Source of the DNA: Epiperipatus broadwayi
Taxonomy: Eukaryota; Onychophora; Udeonychophora; Euonychophora; Peripatidae
Reading direction: 5' to 3'
Length of the DNA stretch: 64,000 bases
NCBI GenBank assembly: GCA_028023455.1
Contig: JAQFVV010012477.1
Location: 3,437,865 to 3,501,864 of the forward strand
The position numbers and the translations under genes were made by a program. The notes beneath the pieces are model-generated. The model made no database searches. It was given only the letters and a program-made list of their open reading frames with translations, and was not told the origin of the DNA. Of the stretch, positions 1 to 12,985 are shown piece after piece (the first letter of the stretch is position 1; the number at the start of each line of letters is the position of its first letter).

Positions 1-660
1 GACATATAAATAATTATGTAAAACATATTATGAAAATTTGTCTGAAGGTTTGTAATGATGGTATATTATTAGATATGATATGTTTGTATTTGGAAAATTT
101 AAATAAAGTTTAAAATTTTCCATACATTCAATATTCACTCATAGATGATGGAAATAGTCCAACATAGCATATCTAATGTTATGAACATGTATGAATTTCA
201 TTAAATAAAATAAATAAATTTCTAATAAAACAAAAAAAATGATTGTAATCTTTTCAATTTTCGAAAAGAAATTGTTGTGAATAACTTCTTGGTTAAAAAT
301 TAAATACCGGCAGAATAAATTTTCATTGTAAATTTATATCTATTTTATGTAAGTTAATTTACAAGTGCCAAACGTCTTTTACTCACAAGTTTAACATCAT
401 CCATAATAGATAAATACGTCATTGAATATTACTAATCTTACTAAGGCTAAATATTATCATATTAATTTTATCTCGGATATAAACTTTAATTTTTTTAAAG
501 ATATCCATCTCATAAAATTTAACTTGGGGTACATTTAGTTTTTTTTCAGATGATTTTATTTATAAATTTTAAGCAAGTATTTAATAAGATATATATATAG
601 ACAGATATTGATATTAACAAATTTATATATATGTGTATAAAATAAAATTGGAAATTAGTT
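1..660. other. AT-rich DNA without recognised features
   Basis: No coding region, RNA gene or repeat with a recognisable structure was seen on either strand. The stretch is A/T-dominated with frequent stops in all frames. Confidence 0.6.
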
Positions 661-682
661 GGCATGTCATCCACAAAGTGTC

Positions 683-989
<307 letters not shown>

Positions 990-999
990 AAATAGATGT

Positions 1000-1780
1000 G
1001 GTTGACCTGTTGATGCTGTACATGGACCATGTAGAAACCAGTAATATGCTCATGCAAACTGAATGCCCATTATCTGACTCCATAGATCAATCTACCTCTA
1101 CCAGCCATAAACAACAAATACACTCAACAGCTGGGATGGAAACATTAGCTACTGATCAGAATTCACACCCACCCTGACTGACAGCTGGAATTAATTATCC
1201 TAAAAACCTCATAAATGAAACTAAAAATTACTGCACTTAATGTTCAAGATATCAATTCAGTAACCAAACTTTTTCATTTAAAAAAGTAGATAAGCAATAT
1301 ACAACCTCATGCACTTGGATAACTTGAGACTAAAATACACAATGGATCCCAGATTATCCCTGCTGCTTACCTCAATAAACAGGACTTCTATGCCTGCTCC
1401 AGGGACATGTTTTCATCATCAGCTGGAACTGATCTTGTTATCACTCCCAGCTCCCATTCTCAACATTCAGGATTATTTATGTAGACTCAAATCTCTTGAT
1501 CACCACATTTCATAGTTATATTACAACATTAAATATTATATTCATATATATCCCTCCTGGTAATATTGTTATTTCAACTATTATTCTGACAATTAACTCC
1601 TTGCCTGCTTCTTCACCTCATCCAACTGTTTTACTGGGAGATTTGAATCTTAATTATCAAAAGTTCATGTCAAAATGGCTTCACCTGATAACCTTTTCAC
1701 TTATGAGTGGGCAAGGATTTTTCCCTTTCAACTCTCTGTTTTTATTCACCAATTGTACATCACTTAATTCAACTTGACCT
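1000..1780 (+). pseudogene. Decayed LINE fragment with APE-type endonuclease remnants
   Basis: From the ATG at 1215 the frame reads MKLKITALNVQDINS, then, across stops and frameshifts, pieces resembling SNIQPH, ETKIHNGSQIIPAAYL and, at about 1620-1665, HPTVLLGDLNLNY. This order (ALN start, a Q/LETK glutamate motif, a GDLN motif) is that of the apurinic/apyrimidinic-type endonuclease of non-LTR retrotransposons. The stretch is more GC-rich than its surroundings. It is broken by several stops and no reverse transcriptase follows. The clade (L1/Tx1-like or other) cannot be told. It differs from the RTE element found elsewhere in the window. Confidence 0.6.
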
Positions 1781-1927
1781 TAATCCTACAGATTTCTCTG
1801 ACTACTCTGTACAATCTCTATCCTGAACGTCAATGAACTACACATCACAATGATTCATTTACATAAAACCATTCGAGTTGTTCTACCCTTTCAAACCACA
1901 TAATTCTTATTCTCTGAAACATATATT

Positions 1928-2416
1928 ATGTTGCAGAAATTGGAACAAAATGAACAAGTGAAATTTATAAGGCAAATATATAAAAATATGTGTAGAGTCA
2001 TATTTTATACTACTACTAATTTAAATAGATTGATAAATAATTCAAAAAATAGATGTAGTAATTTAAATCAAAGTTGTGCAATATATAAATGGTGGTCTGT
2101 TTGTGGAAAAGAATATATAGGTGAATCTCAGTGTACATTGGAGAAAAGGTCAAAGTAGCATTTATTGCTATATAAATGAGTGCAAAAATCAAGACAAAAG
2201 AGTGTTAGAAATGATGACATATTACCTTCAGCATTTTTTGATCATAATGTTACATGTATATATGGTTTTGATTTTAATAAAGTTAAGATTTTATGTATTG
2301 AAAGAAATAATAATAAACATAAAATTAAAGAAGCCATGTTAGTAAGAAACGGAAAGCAGCATTTGATAAGTAGACAAGCTGCTAATATAAAAATTAATGA
2401 ATTGAGGGAAAATTGA
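1928..2416 (+). pseudogene. Penelope-like element C-terminus with GIY-YIG endonuclease (PLE-1)
   Basis: PLEs encode a reverse transcriptase fused to a C-terminal GIY-YIG nuclease. Here the linker (FIRQIYKNMCRVIF...) runs into CAIYKWWSVCGKEYIGES, the Cys-rich start of a PLE-type GIY-YIG domain with its YIG tripeptide. The continuation IYCYINECKNQDK lies in another frame, and SAFFDHNV...CIERNNNKHKIKEAM, the family's downstream ERxxxxxxxIKEA block, is back in the first frame. So two frameshifts near 2150 and 2200, plus a stop at 2156, disable it. No upstream RT domain remains: it is a 5'-truncated insertion. Confidence 0.75.
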
Positions 2417-2998
2417 TGTATGACGTAATTGTTTTTGTATACATTTATAATGTTTTTTTTGTAACTGAATTTGAATATTGTTGATAACAACTACTTAAAT
2501 AGTCAAAAGTACTTCTATTAAATTATAGTAGATATTTGTTTTTAAAATATTATTTACTGTATTAATTATTGTATTGTTTTTCGAAGAATTATATATATTT
2601 GTTTATAATTGGAATACAGACATTGATTACTAATTTATATATATATATATATTATAGAAGTTCTGATTACTGTTGATTATGAAGATTATATAATGCTAAT
2701 CTTTAAAATATTTAATATTGCAATTATATGAAGAATATGATATTTTCTGTGAATGCCACATAAGAATTAAAAGATTTTATAGCATAAGGATAGGAAATAT
2801 TTAAAATTTATTTAAAATATTATATAGGATGCTTTATAAAAAATTATTTTATTTATTTTTATTGAAGAGTATTAATAGTCAAATAAATGTATGCTTTTAA
2901 GAATCATTAAAATATTTTAGTTGTTCATTTTTGTTTTGTGAAAGTAGTTGGATATATGTAAAATCCCTCATTATATCTAACTACATGATATTGGTTTG
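2417..2998. other. AT-rich DNA, probably PLE-1 3' flank
   Basis: Nothing recognisable. It may include the 3' untranslated part of the adjoining PLE fragment, but no hammerhead-like core was found in it. Confidence 0.4.
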
Positions 2999-3451
<453 letters not shown>

Positions 3452-3454
3452 TAG

Positions 3455-4820
3455 GTGATGAACCTAAGATGACGAATGATTATAAGAGTTAGATAAAATG
3501 ATAATGGATGACTTTTTTTAGTTAATGCTAGATTTAAATATTATTTTTATGAAAGGATAACAGTAATTGATTTATGGTTTATAATAAATTTTATGAATTA
3601 TTTAGTTAGTATTTATTTTATGTGTGTGTGAGGCATGAGATTATTACAAGATAGTTTTTTTATAAATTAAATAGGGGTAATATTATTATGCCATTGGGAA
3701 TATATCTTTCAGGATATATTTTCAATGATAAACCCAACAGTGTATCTTGCTGAATGTCTTGTGCAAGAGTTTCATAATTTTTGTTAGTGTTTTAACCGAA
3801 TTATATTTTGTAGTTTAAATTGTTGTCATAATAAAAGAGCTGGGAATCTGATTTGAACCTTAATATTTAATGTACGTGTTTTAATTATCTTAGTTTATTA
3901 TTTAAATAAGATAAATTATTTTAAGTATTAATTTATTTAGATATAATATATAAGAAATATATTCTGAGCTAGTCAAAGTATCATTATTTTAATAAGCATC
4001 ATTTTTCATAATTTAATCATAAATTAGATGTAGTACTTTACTCAAGATTAGCCAGAGAGTTTCTTTTAAATTCAGTAAGAGTACACTTCCTGGATGACCA
4101 CACACTACTCAGTCAAGTTAAATTTCTATCTTATACATTAAATTCTAGTAATACTCATCCATTTATTTCATGTTTAATATATTATATTAATCTTAATAAA
4201 TTATTTAATAATAAAACATTAATAATTATGAGACTTGTTATTTAATTATCCTATAAGATATCTTTATTACATTAAGCATATACCAAAAAGGATACCCTGA
4301 ATGACATAAGAATATTACCAAACACTATTCCACTAAAATATTAACCATACTGCCATGACTCACAATTAAAATATGACATTTATATTTAACATTAAAATTT
4401 CCTATGTTAAATTAAATTATAACTCAATGTCATATTCATTTATCTATTGAAATGATTATATATTTCCTTCACTAACATTTCATAATTCAATCAGCATCTC
4501 ACATAACTATTATTGCTTCTTAAAATAGATAAATTAATTTACATAATCAAATGTAAAGAAAGATTTTACTTACATTTAGCTACACTTAAAAATAATAATT
4601 TAGAAACAAATATGCTCATAAATTCTTCCCTATTAAAATCATTAATTGCCTTTTTTATAAAATTTGACTAAAAACTAAATTAAAATTATAAACTAATACA
4701 TATCTCTATTAACTATCATAAACAAATTTAAAATAATTTATTATCACTGTGCAGTATAATCTAATTATTTTTATTTTTAAATATATTAATTTATTAAGCC
4801 ATTTGGCTTAATAAATAATA
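3455..4820. other. AT-rich DNA without recognised features
   Basis: No gene, RNA or structured repeat seen; short open frames have no recognisable similarity. Confidence 0.55.
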
Positions 4821-4824
4821 ATAA

Positions 4825-5187
4825 CATGAAAAGCTGAAACCTTTGACAGATGCGCATTATAAATGCTTAAATGACAGCCAATCAGATAGTAATAATGACT
4901 ACACAAGGAAATCTCAGTTAAAACACAAGCCAGAGACTTTATGAGAAAAAGATGGAACCCACCTTTTTCTCTACTTAAATTTATATATAAATAAGCCAGA
5001 CTCAAGCATTTTGAACTAAGAACATGAAGCTTTAAATACCTTCACATTTAATTCACTATATTTTTCTTATAAAGTCTCTGACTTGTGTTTTAATTGAGAG
5101 TTCCTTGTGCAGTCATTATTATTATCTGATTGGCTGTCATTTAAGCATTTTTTAAAGCGCATCTGTCAAAGGTTTCAGCTTTTCGCA
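4825..5187. repeat. Imperfect palindrome (foldback element)
   Basis: The left arm, about 4825-4950, containing AGCTGAAACCTTTGACAGAT and AATGACAGCCAATCAGAT, recurs inverted at about 5064-5187 (ATCTGTCAAAGGTTTCAGCT, ATCTGATTGGCTGTCATT). The spacer is about 110 bp. No coding content; the open frame 4808-5005 is incidental. Its form matches the other 5'-inverted insertions here, but target duplications could not be fixed. Confidence 0.75.
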
Positions 5188-5189
5188 TT

Positions 5190-6629
5190 ATTATTTTTAT
5201 TTTTATATGACATATTAGTTATCAGTCTTCATTATAATTATTGAGTAAGATGAAGAAAAAATTGAATTAACTAATATTTTGGATACAACATCAAATATTT
5301 TTAGCAATCACAATATTTTTCTTATTTATTATTTTATTTATTATTTAATTTAATTTAATTATTACAATATATGTATGATTAGGATGATGAATAATGACTT
5401 AGAAAACAAGCAAAGAGACTCTCAACACTTTGTTAATTTTAAAAAGAAATCAATATTTTATTATCAATATTTTATAGAAACTTTAAGAAAAAATTACTAA
5501 CTTAAAAAAAAACCATACTATTCAAAATTTAAAACTAACATTAACAAAATACTTAGAATAAAATATATAATTTGTATTTTGCTTTAAAATTATTTACAAC
5601 TATCATACAGTATCTTTCACACTTGACTCTGTGAATATTAAGATACACCTTAACATTTTCATATTAAAACATACTAATAAAATAGACAACTTATACATTA
5701 CCACATTCTAAATATTTCAAAATGTATTCTCTTATCATCATTACTTTATCTTTAATCTTTTATAATATTGTGATCTAATTATAACTCTATAACTTGTTAT
5801 ACTTTTCTATGCTTATTATTAATTATAAAATAAACATTCAGTTATTTAAATATTCATTAAGATATAACACATTACTATATTGCTTACAATAGTATGAATA
5901 ATTATCAGTTTTCTTTACAAGATCATACTTCTTCCAACTCAGACATTCATTCTGTATTTTGATCTCTAATATATGACAAAAAACATTCATAAAATCTTTA
6001 TGTTAACATTCTTTTAATATTTTATTTGTTACATATTTAATTCTTCTTGCATTAAATGGATTTATCCTGTCATCATTTGAAAGTTTAGCCATTATCATTG
6101 CTCAAGTATACAATTCCCTAATATGATGTATATACCAGTGCAATTTTTGTGATTATAAATATGGGATGGATACATTATAACACTAAGAAAGAATGATATC
6201 ATGGAATATGTAACTTAAGGCCACATTTTATTGTGTCTACCTTAATTTCTATTTGGCTTCTATTTTTAAGCTGTTACAGATTTTTGGAAAATGATACTAT
6301 TGACATATCACAAATATTCTAACTTACTTTAACTGTATCATACTTAACATTAATAACATATTCATACCACTACAGAATTTCCAAATAAAATTACTTTCCT
6401 GAACCACTACTTTCTACCAAACATTCCATATAAATCCTTAACATTGCATAAAAATATTATTCATCATTTTTTAAAATAATATCCAAACATATTCTTAACA
6501 TTTTTATACTTTGAACATATCAAGAAGATTAAAATAAAAACAAATGAATAATTTATGATATAACTTATCATAGATATACTAAATTAGTTACCTTTAACTT
6601 ATTCAGAAATCAATTATACACACACTTTT
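5190..6629. other. AT-rich DNA without recognised features
   Basis: No coding or structural signal identified on either strand. Confidence 0.55.
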
Positions 6630-6779
6630 ATAATCATATTAATCCGATTAAGTCAAATAATTTTACTTTTGGGAAATGTATGTATTCAAGCACAAGTGCG
6701 TGTGCGGCGCAACTGCTCCCAAAAGCTGTAATACAAATACAAATAGCTAACTAAAAATATTAAAACAGCTGAGCGCTTT

Positions 6780-7100
6780 CAAAGGATCTTGCCTTCATAA
6801 TCATAGCTTGCTTACATTTAAATTTATGAAATATGCTAATCCATCTTTTGATAGAGAAAAACAGTGTCCTCCTGTTTATGGATCGAACGTGAGAGATAAA
6901 TAAAGCCTCTTGATCTTTCTTTGAGGTCATGTCTCTCTCTACATACGATGGTGGGATTGTCCGGAATGATCATGGTGACTTGTGACTGGTGCTGATAAAA
7001 AACTGAATAATTAGAAGGAGTCATTGTCGAATACCTGTGTTAGTGTAATCGTGGCAGAGATCTGTTTCCCCATAATATGTTTGAATGGTTATTTGGACAA
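6780..7100 (-). pseudogene. Inverted partial copy of PLE-2 GIY-YIG endonuclease
   Basis: On the minus strand the frame 7024-6836 reads PSNYSVFYQHQ, then IPDNPTIVCRERHDLKERS, matching the plus-strand copy on the other side of the palindrome. Upstream, VYNIDCPNNHSN (minus, about 7100) corresponds to VYNIACPNNHC of the right arm, in a shifted frame. It is the 5'-inverted segment of the same insertion and is frameshifted. Confidence 0.7.
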
Positions 7101-7129
7101 TCAATGTTATATACTGTATGGGGGGGTCT

Positions 7130-7456
7130 GTAACAGACCCAGTATATAACATTGCTTGTCCAAATAACCATTGCAAAGGCACATATTATGGGGAAAGCAG
7201 GGCATCTCTGGCCACACGATTGGCACAACACAGGTATTCGTACAATAGAGCTCGCAACGATCCTTCTAATTATTCAGTTTTTTATCAGCACCAGTGCACA
7301 AGTCACCATGAGTGCATTCCGGACAATCCCACCATCGTATGTAGAGAGAGACATGACCTCAAAAAAAAGATCAAAGAGGCTTTATTTATCTCTCGCGACA
7401 GCGATGCCATAAACAGGAAGGACACATGTTTTTCTCTATCAAAAAGATGGAATTAG
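7130..7456 (+). pseudogene. PLE-2 GIY-YIG endonuclease fragment
   Basis: The frame shows DPVYNIACPNNHCKGTYYGE followed by SRASLATRLAQHR, the order expected for a PLE-type GIY-YIG nuclease: an IxCxxxxC cluster, a YYG variant of YIG, the catalytic-region Arg (R of TRLAQHR) and His, then an H-rich stretch (YQHQCTSHHECIP) and ERHDLKKKIKEALFISR, equivalent to the ER...IKEALxIR tail seen in PLE-1. It stops at 7456. RT is absent, so the fragment cannot act alone. The ATG at 7085 lies in the inverted arm and is not a natural start. It differs strongly from PLE-1, so two PLE lineages are present. Confidence 0.75.
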
Positions 7457-7483
7457 CATATTTGCATAAATTTAAACGTAAGC

Positions 7484-7530
7484 AAGCTATGATTATGAAG
7501 GCAAGATCCTTTGAAAGCGCTCAGCTGTTT
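7484..7530 (+). ncRNA. Possible degenerate hammerhead motif in PLE-2 3' region
   Basis: Downstream of the stop, ATTATGA (two changes from CTGATGA) is followed by AAGG/CCTT (stem II), TGAAAGCGCTC: GAAA with a palindromic AGC/GCT stem III and a C at the cleavage position. An inverted copy lies at about 6766-6805. Hammerheads are known in PLE pseudo-LTRs, so the location fits, but stem I is poor. Tentative. Confidence 0.3.
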
Positions 7531-7620
7531 TAATATTTTTAGTTAGCTATTTGTATTTGTATTACAGCTTTTGGGAGCAGTTGCGCCGCACACGCACTTG
7601 TGCTTGAATAATCATATTAA

Positions 7621-8566
7621 GATTATAATAAATACATTCACTCATGTATCAGATACCTTTAGATAAATAAACACATAATAAATATTAGACATATTTATTT
7701 TACCTGATTCCTTGTTTAAATAATTCAATGCCAATAGCTTATACTAAAAAAATATAGTTACCTTAATCATAATATTTTATTATTATTATCAATGACACTT
7801 TGTAGATATAACTTCTTTTATATTATACAATCATAATCAAAAACAAATAAAAAGTTTAATTTTTCTTTTCTCTCTTTTTTATATACCTAAAAATTCTAAA
7901 ATATTTAAATCTAAAACTAACAATATATGAACAAATAATTATGAGTCATCAATATTATATTAAAAACTATAATTCAGATATTAAAGAAATAAAAACAAAA
8001 AGTTTTCTTCAATTCCTTGAACAGAATAAAATATTTTCTAGGAAGCATTGTTGCTATGACAAACAGTTTGTTCTTGAAATGAGAGAAGTTTCTTGCTCCA
8101 ATTCTTTCCCTTTCATGCTCTTCATTCTTCAACATAATTGGAAAACATGAAGCAAAATTCAAATAAAAGTTATTTATTAATAACAAGAGAAAGTTCTTGC
8201 ATAAAAGTTCATACTTCCCTATATTATGGATAAACAAATTCCTTCCCATTTAATAAATAGGTATGAAATGTTCAATAAAAATATTTATTAGATTTTAAAA
8301 TGTTTATTTCTTTCAGAATACTTTAAAATATTTGCTAGTAGAATTATAAAGATCTAAAATTTTCCTCCGTGTAATTAATATCTAATAGGTTAATAATTCT
8401 AACACCTATACAAAATTACAATTAGTAGATACACTTTTAGTAAGAATTAAACAATTTTAATATTTTTCTTCTATTAGGCTATTATCATCTTAATAAAGTC
8501 ATTAATAAATTTATATCAGGAAATGTCAATAGCTTTACTAAATAGAAGCCATTGTCTTTATCACTA
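7621..8566. other. AT-rich DNA without recognised features
   Basis: Short opposing open frames at 7941-8249 show no recognisable domain. Nothing else seen. Confidence 0.5.
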
Positions 8567-8570
8567 TTAA

Positions 8571-9410
8571 CCTTTTAACTGTTTGACTCGTTCTTAATCG
8601 AGGCACTTTTTGATACATATTCGTTTTAATCGAGTAAATTTGACATCACTGTAAATTGCTTAGTTTTTGGACTACGTTTACGGTTTTAACGTCATTTTTT
8701 AGAATGCAAAAAGTTTTATAATATACTGCCATCTATTGAATTATTTTACAAGTAAAAAATCAATTAATTGATGATTTATGTCAAACAAAAACTAAGCACT
8801 GCCTTTTCACATCTTTTCTTGAATCTTATTGGCTGTTGAAATTTTGTAAACAAAAGAAAATGGAAAAGCTCCACCTTCTCATCATCTTTTCTTGAATCTT
8901 ATTGGCTGTTAAAATTTTTATATGGCTGCCAAAAATTAAAAATTTACGAACGCTTTTGTTTTATTTTGAAAATGATAAACGAATGTTTTAGAGCATTTTA
9001 AAAATATTTTTTGATGAAATACAAATAAAATACAAATTAGTTTCATATAATATGTCAAAAATAAATATTATTTTACAAAAATAGTTACGATTTTAGCAAG
9101 AATTATTTATTTATTGCAAAGTCGGGAAAAAAAAATCATAACGTGAAATTATGATTGCCGTTTCTTTTCATGTCAACCGTAACAAATATTTTTAAAATTA
9201 AAAATCAAAATTTATTTTTGAACAAACTTTCGTTTATTTTTATAATGTGAGAAATTACTAATATACTTTTTAAAAACGAAACTAAAGTGAATATATTTAA
9301 AAAAACGGTCAATAACTTTTGAAAAATTGATACATTATTTTGTGCATCGGCTAATTAAAAGCTTTGAGTGATACCACCTGCAGCGAATGAACAATTGGAC
9401 AGTTAAAGGG
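8571..9410. mobile_element. Non-autonomous piggyBac-like element, TTAA target
   Basis: TTAA occurs at both edges (8567-8570 and 9411-9414). The ends are inverted repeats of about 14-16 bp: CCTTTTAACTGTTTGA at the left and, read inward on the other strand, CCCTTTAACTGTCCAA at the right. A TTAA duplication with CCC-type termini is the piggyBac signature. The 840-bp interior has no transposase frame. It contains a direct repeat of about 25 bp (TTTTCTTGAATCTTATTGGC) at about 8814 and 8889. Mobilisation in trans is inferred. Confidence 0.75.
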
Positions 9411-9414
9411 TTAA

Positions 9415-10273
9415 TAATTAGAGTTAGTAGAAAATGTTCTCTATCATTCTGCATATGAAAATTAATAAAAATTAATTCCTTATGTATCCTTTGCATTTTT
9501 CTGTAGGCATAATGGTTTAGTACTCTGCAAGGTTTTTTATCTAAATATATTTTTATCTTAAATGTTTTATTTCCTTCCATTACCATAAGTTCGTAGTCAG
9601 CTCATGTAGTATACTAATGATTATAGCTTGGCTTTTTATTCCACAATGATATTAGTAAATAAACTTCTTAAGATATATTCCAAGCTTTTTACAAGTTATT
9701 ACTATGACTGTTAAAGTTAATATAATAAAATTACAAAAAAAAAATATACTTATATTTTTAAAACAACATAAATATAGTTTATTCCTTTGAAAATTTTTCA
9801 ATTTTCTTTCTCTATTATCTGCTCAGCCTATATTTATAGGAAAATTTCACAACTGATTAGTTAATTATTTCCAGCTTTCTGACACAAATTTCAATATTAA
9901 TTAATTTGTCTATACTTTTTAAAAATAATTTTATAAGTAATATTATTAAACCAATATTTTATTAATTTTATTAATGCAACTTTTAAACTTATCTTTTCAT
10001 AATAATGTATTCTTTGTTTTATCTTAAATTTTGATACATACTATTTATAATTCCACTATTATGATAACTATTAATTTTAAAAACTTTTTAACGTAATTGA
10101 TACAATTAAAATATAACATTTGATTTAAATAACATCCAGAAATGTAACAGGAAGTGAATTTAAATAATTATTACGTGAATGTGTGTGCACACCTATTAAC
10201 ACACACTTGATTTACTTTATTATTAAATAAATGATTTAAAAAAATAAATAAATAGCAATTTTTTAATTTCGCT
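9415..10273. other. AT-rich DNA without recognised features
   Basis: No coding or structural signal found. Confidence 0.5.
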
Positions 10274-10285
10274 ATCAATAATTTA

Positions 10286-10541
10286 ACACAGCATTACACT
10301 GTTGCACATGCGCTTTGAAGATTTTAACCATAAATGAATGAATACTAACACTCAACCACATGATAAAGTCTTTGGAAAAGATAGAATGGCCATTCTATCT
10401 TTTCCAAAGACTTTATCATGTGGTTGAGTGTTAGTATTTATTCATTTATAGTTACAATCTTCAAAGTGCATGTGCAACAGCATAATGCTGTGTTAAATAT
10501 TACAGTTTACAAACATTGCGCTATAAAAATGATTTATTTAC
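10286..10541 (+). mobile_element. Palindromic element PAL-1, copy 1, with 12-bp TSD
   Basis: CTATCAATAATT flanks the element at 10274-10285 and 10542-10553. The body is a long hairpin: the arms meet at GATAGAATGGCCATTCTATC (centre 10389/10390) with near-perfect pairing for about 105 bp. The right side extends about 40 bp beyond the palindrome, so the unit is 'inverted 5' piece plus complete 3' end', like the PLE and hammerhead insertions. It is non-coding. A second copy lies near 55.7-56.1 kb. Confidence 0.75.
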
Positions 10542-12442
10542 CTATCAATAATTATAAAATATTAATTTTTTATTAATTATAAACTACTGATATAAAATAA
10601 GATAATTTTAACTATTATTTACTTTTATTTTAAAAATAAATAGCACATTTTTATTTCAAATTTATAACTTAAATAAATTATATTGATATAAAAAAATTGC
10701 CTTAAGTTTAATATTAAAGAAATAATGTATTATAAATTTTCCAACAAATTAAATAATAGGTTTTTATTAAACATTATATAAAATTCAAAATTTCAACTAA
10801 AATTTACCATTATTTATAACCATATAATGATGAAGCAAAATAAAAGGCTATAGTTTATATGTATGTATGTATATATATATTGTAACCTTCCATTATATGA
10901 CAACTACAAATGTCCATAAACTACACAAATATAGAATGACACTACAATAAGTACAACATAAAAGCAAATACAAATCCTATTATTGACACTATTTCATTAT
11001 TACAATTGAGATAAGATATTCTGTATATAACGTCACAAAACATAGGTTTTAACATTGCCAAGTATATAAAAATATACCTCCAATGGCATTGCCATTATAG
11101 AAAATCTCCGTATATTATCAAACTACAATCATTAGGAAAATCCCTATAATAGACAATAACTAACATTATAAATTCATAGGTAAGTAATTATTAAGAGTAT
11201 TTACACAACTTCCTATTCCCTTATATCTATAATAAACTATTATGTGATAAATCTAAAATACACATATTAAATTGTTCTAATATATTATTAAGTTATCTTA
11301 TTAAAATATCAGGAATAATGATTATTCTTTTAATAATAACATCAATGGGTAACAATTAGATAATTGAATGACAATAGGGATTTTATTAAAATCCATTCAC
11401 TAAACCATAATAATAATATTACAAATACGAACTAAAACAACTCTTTAATAATACATCTAACTTCAACACTAAACAAATAATGATAATTGGATTACTAAAT
11501 TAGCATTAGAATAATAACTTATGAAAACACTTTTCATTAATTAATCATATACTTATATAAATAATAAGATTAAGTAGAATAATCATACTCTAGTAATCAC
11601 ATGACTTATTCCTAATCAACATATAATCTTTTATAAATTAATCTTAGGAAATACAAATTATTTTTAGTAATAACCCATTTCATTTATCTTTCAAACCAAC
11701 AATTATTTTACTAAGTTTTATCTTGTTTAAATAATGCAGCAATTGTTACTTAATCATTTTCAAAATTTTTATACACTGTTATGATCTTAGAATTTTATAA
11801 CTACCAAACTAATTTTTAAAAGTATAAGTGTCTGTATAAATAAAATGAATTTCTGGAATGCTCTGAACATAATGTAATATTTTATAATTACGTTTCAGAT
11901 ATCTGTTCATATACATAAATTTTAAATAAATTAACAAATAATTTTTACCTTACTCTTATCAGATTATAAATCAAATGTGACAGATATTTAATTTATCAGA
12001 TTTTAATTTTTTGACAACTGATTATATTTAAGAAATAACCACTTCTCTTTATAATTAATGGATATTTAATAGCATGTCATTCCAATTTCTTATTTGCAAT
12101 CTCGTAATAAAACATTAAATAAATTAAATTTATATGAAAATTTTAATGTGCTATATAATTGAGTATGATGTTATGACACTTATTATTCAATAAAAAAAAG
12201 GCCACTAATCATTTAGTTTAAATCAAGAATATATTTATTTACAATTATTAGATATATTTATAAAAACATTTTCTACTTACGTTAATATTAAACTATTTTA
12301 CAAATAACGATATTACTATAATATGCTTAAATTTATACATACAATATAAGTATAGGGGATTTGAACTCAGATTTTCAAGCACCCTTCAACCATCCATACT
12401 ATCTTATACAACTGATACACATGACCACAAACATGTAGAAAA

Positions 12443-12507
12443 GATAAATAATCATCAATATACGTATTTCGTGCTAAACCAGCACTCATCAGTTGGTCCA
12501 GATTATC
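12443..12507 (-). ncRNA. Hammerhead ribozyme, HHR-1 (best-preserved core)
   Basis: Read on the minus strand: CTGATGA (12492-12486), stem II GTGCT/AGCAC with a GGTTT loop, GAAA (12470-12467), stem III ATAC/GTAT with no loop, cleavage triplet ATA with the scissile bond between 12459 and 12458, then TTGAT pairing with ACCAA upstream (one mismatch) and an outer helix ATAATC/GATTAT beyond a TGG bulge. All invariant core positions of a type I hammerhead are present. Activity is inferred, not shown. Confidence 0.8.
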
Positions 12508-12926
12508 ATCTCCCACACATATATATATATATACTCAGTGCTCAGTTTATATTAAGATAGCAAATGTTCAAATTTTAATGGACAGGCTTCAATCCACAGC
12601 AACCTCCAACTTTTCAGCCATCCATATCATTGAAAATCTGATGATGAAAACTCAAATCCCATGCTGATGCTAATATTATTGCCATGCCCATGTTGACCTG
12701 AAGTCACTCTGACCCCTCATGTATAGAACCATATCCATTTACATACATATGAGGGATGGACAGGATACAAGCTTGATATGTAAATATTTGAAACCAGGCA
12801 CTCTTCAATGATATGGATGGCTGAAAAGTTGGAGGTTGGAGTGGATTGAAGCCTGTCCATTAAAATATGAAGATTTGCTATCTTAATATAAACTGAGCAC
12901 TGAGTATATATATGTGTGTGGGAGAT

Positions 12927-12985
12927 GATAATCTGGACCAACTGATGAGTGCTGGTTTAGCACAAAATACGTATATTGGTGATTA
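12927..12985 (+). ncRNA. Hammerhead ribozyme HHR-1, G12A variant
   Basis: CTGATGA at 12942-12948, perfect stem II GTGCT/AGCAC, but the next four bases are AAAA (12964-12967) instead of GAAA. Stem III ATAC/GTAT, the ATA site and stem I (ACCAA/TTGGT plus ATAATC/GATTAT) are perfect. G12 is catalytically essential in hammerheads, so this copy should be inactive. Confidence 0.8.

Larger units (their letters stand above)
6643..7607 (+). mobile_element. Palindromic PLE-2 insertion with 13-bp target-site duplication
   Basis: The 13-bp string ATAATCATATTAA flanks the element on both sides (6630-6642, 7608-7620). Inside, the right half (from about 7130) carries a PLE GIY-YIG reading frame followed by a 3' region; the left half (from 6688) is an inverted copy of the same sequence, meeting near 7130 at GTCTGTAACAGAC. 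Outer arms match almost base for base (AAGTGCGTGTGCGGCGC / GCGCCGCACACGCACTT). A direct 3' end preceded by an inverted self-copy, with a variable-length TSD, is typical of Penelope-like elements. Confidence 0.8.

Noticed and set aside
4825-5187. Hammerhead in the 4.8-kb palindrome
   Set aside because: No CTGATGA/GAAA arrangement on either strand.
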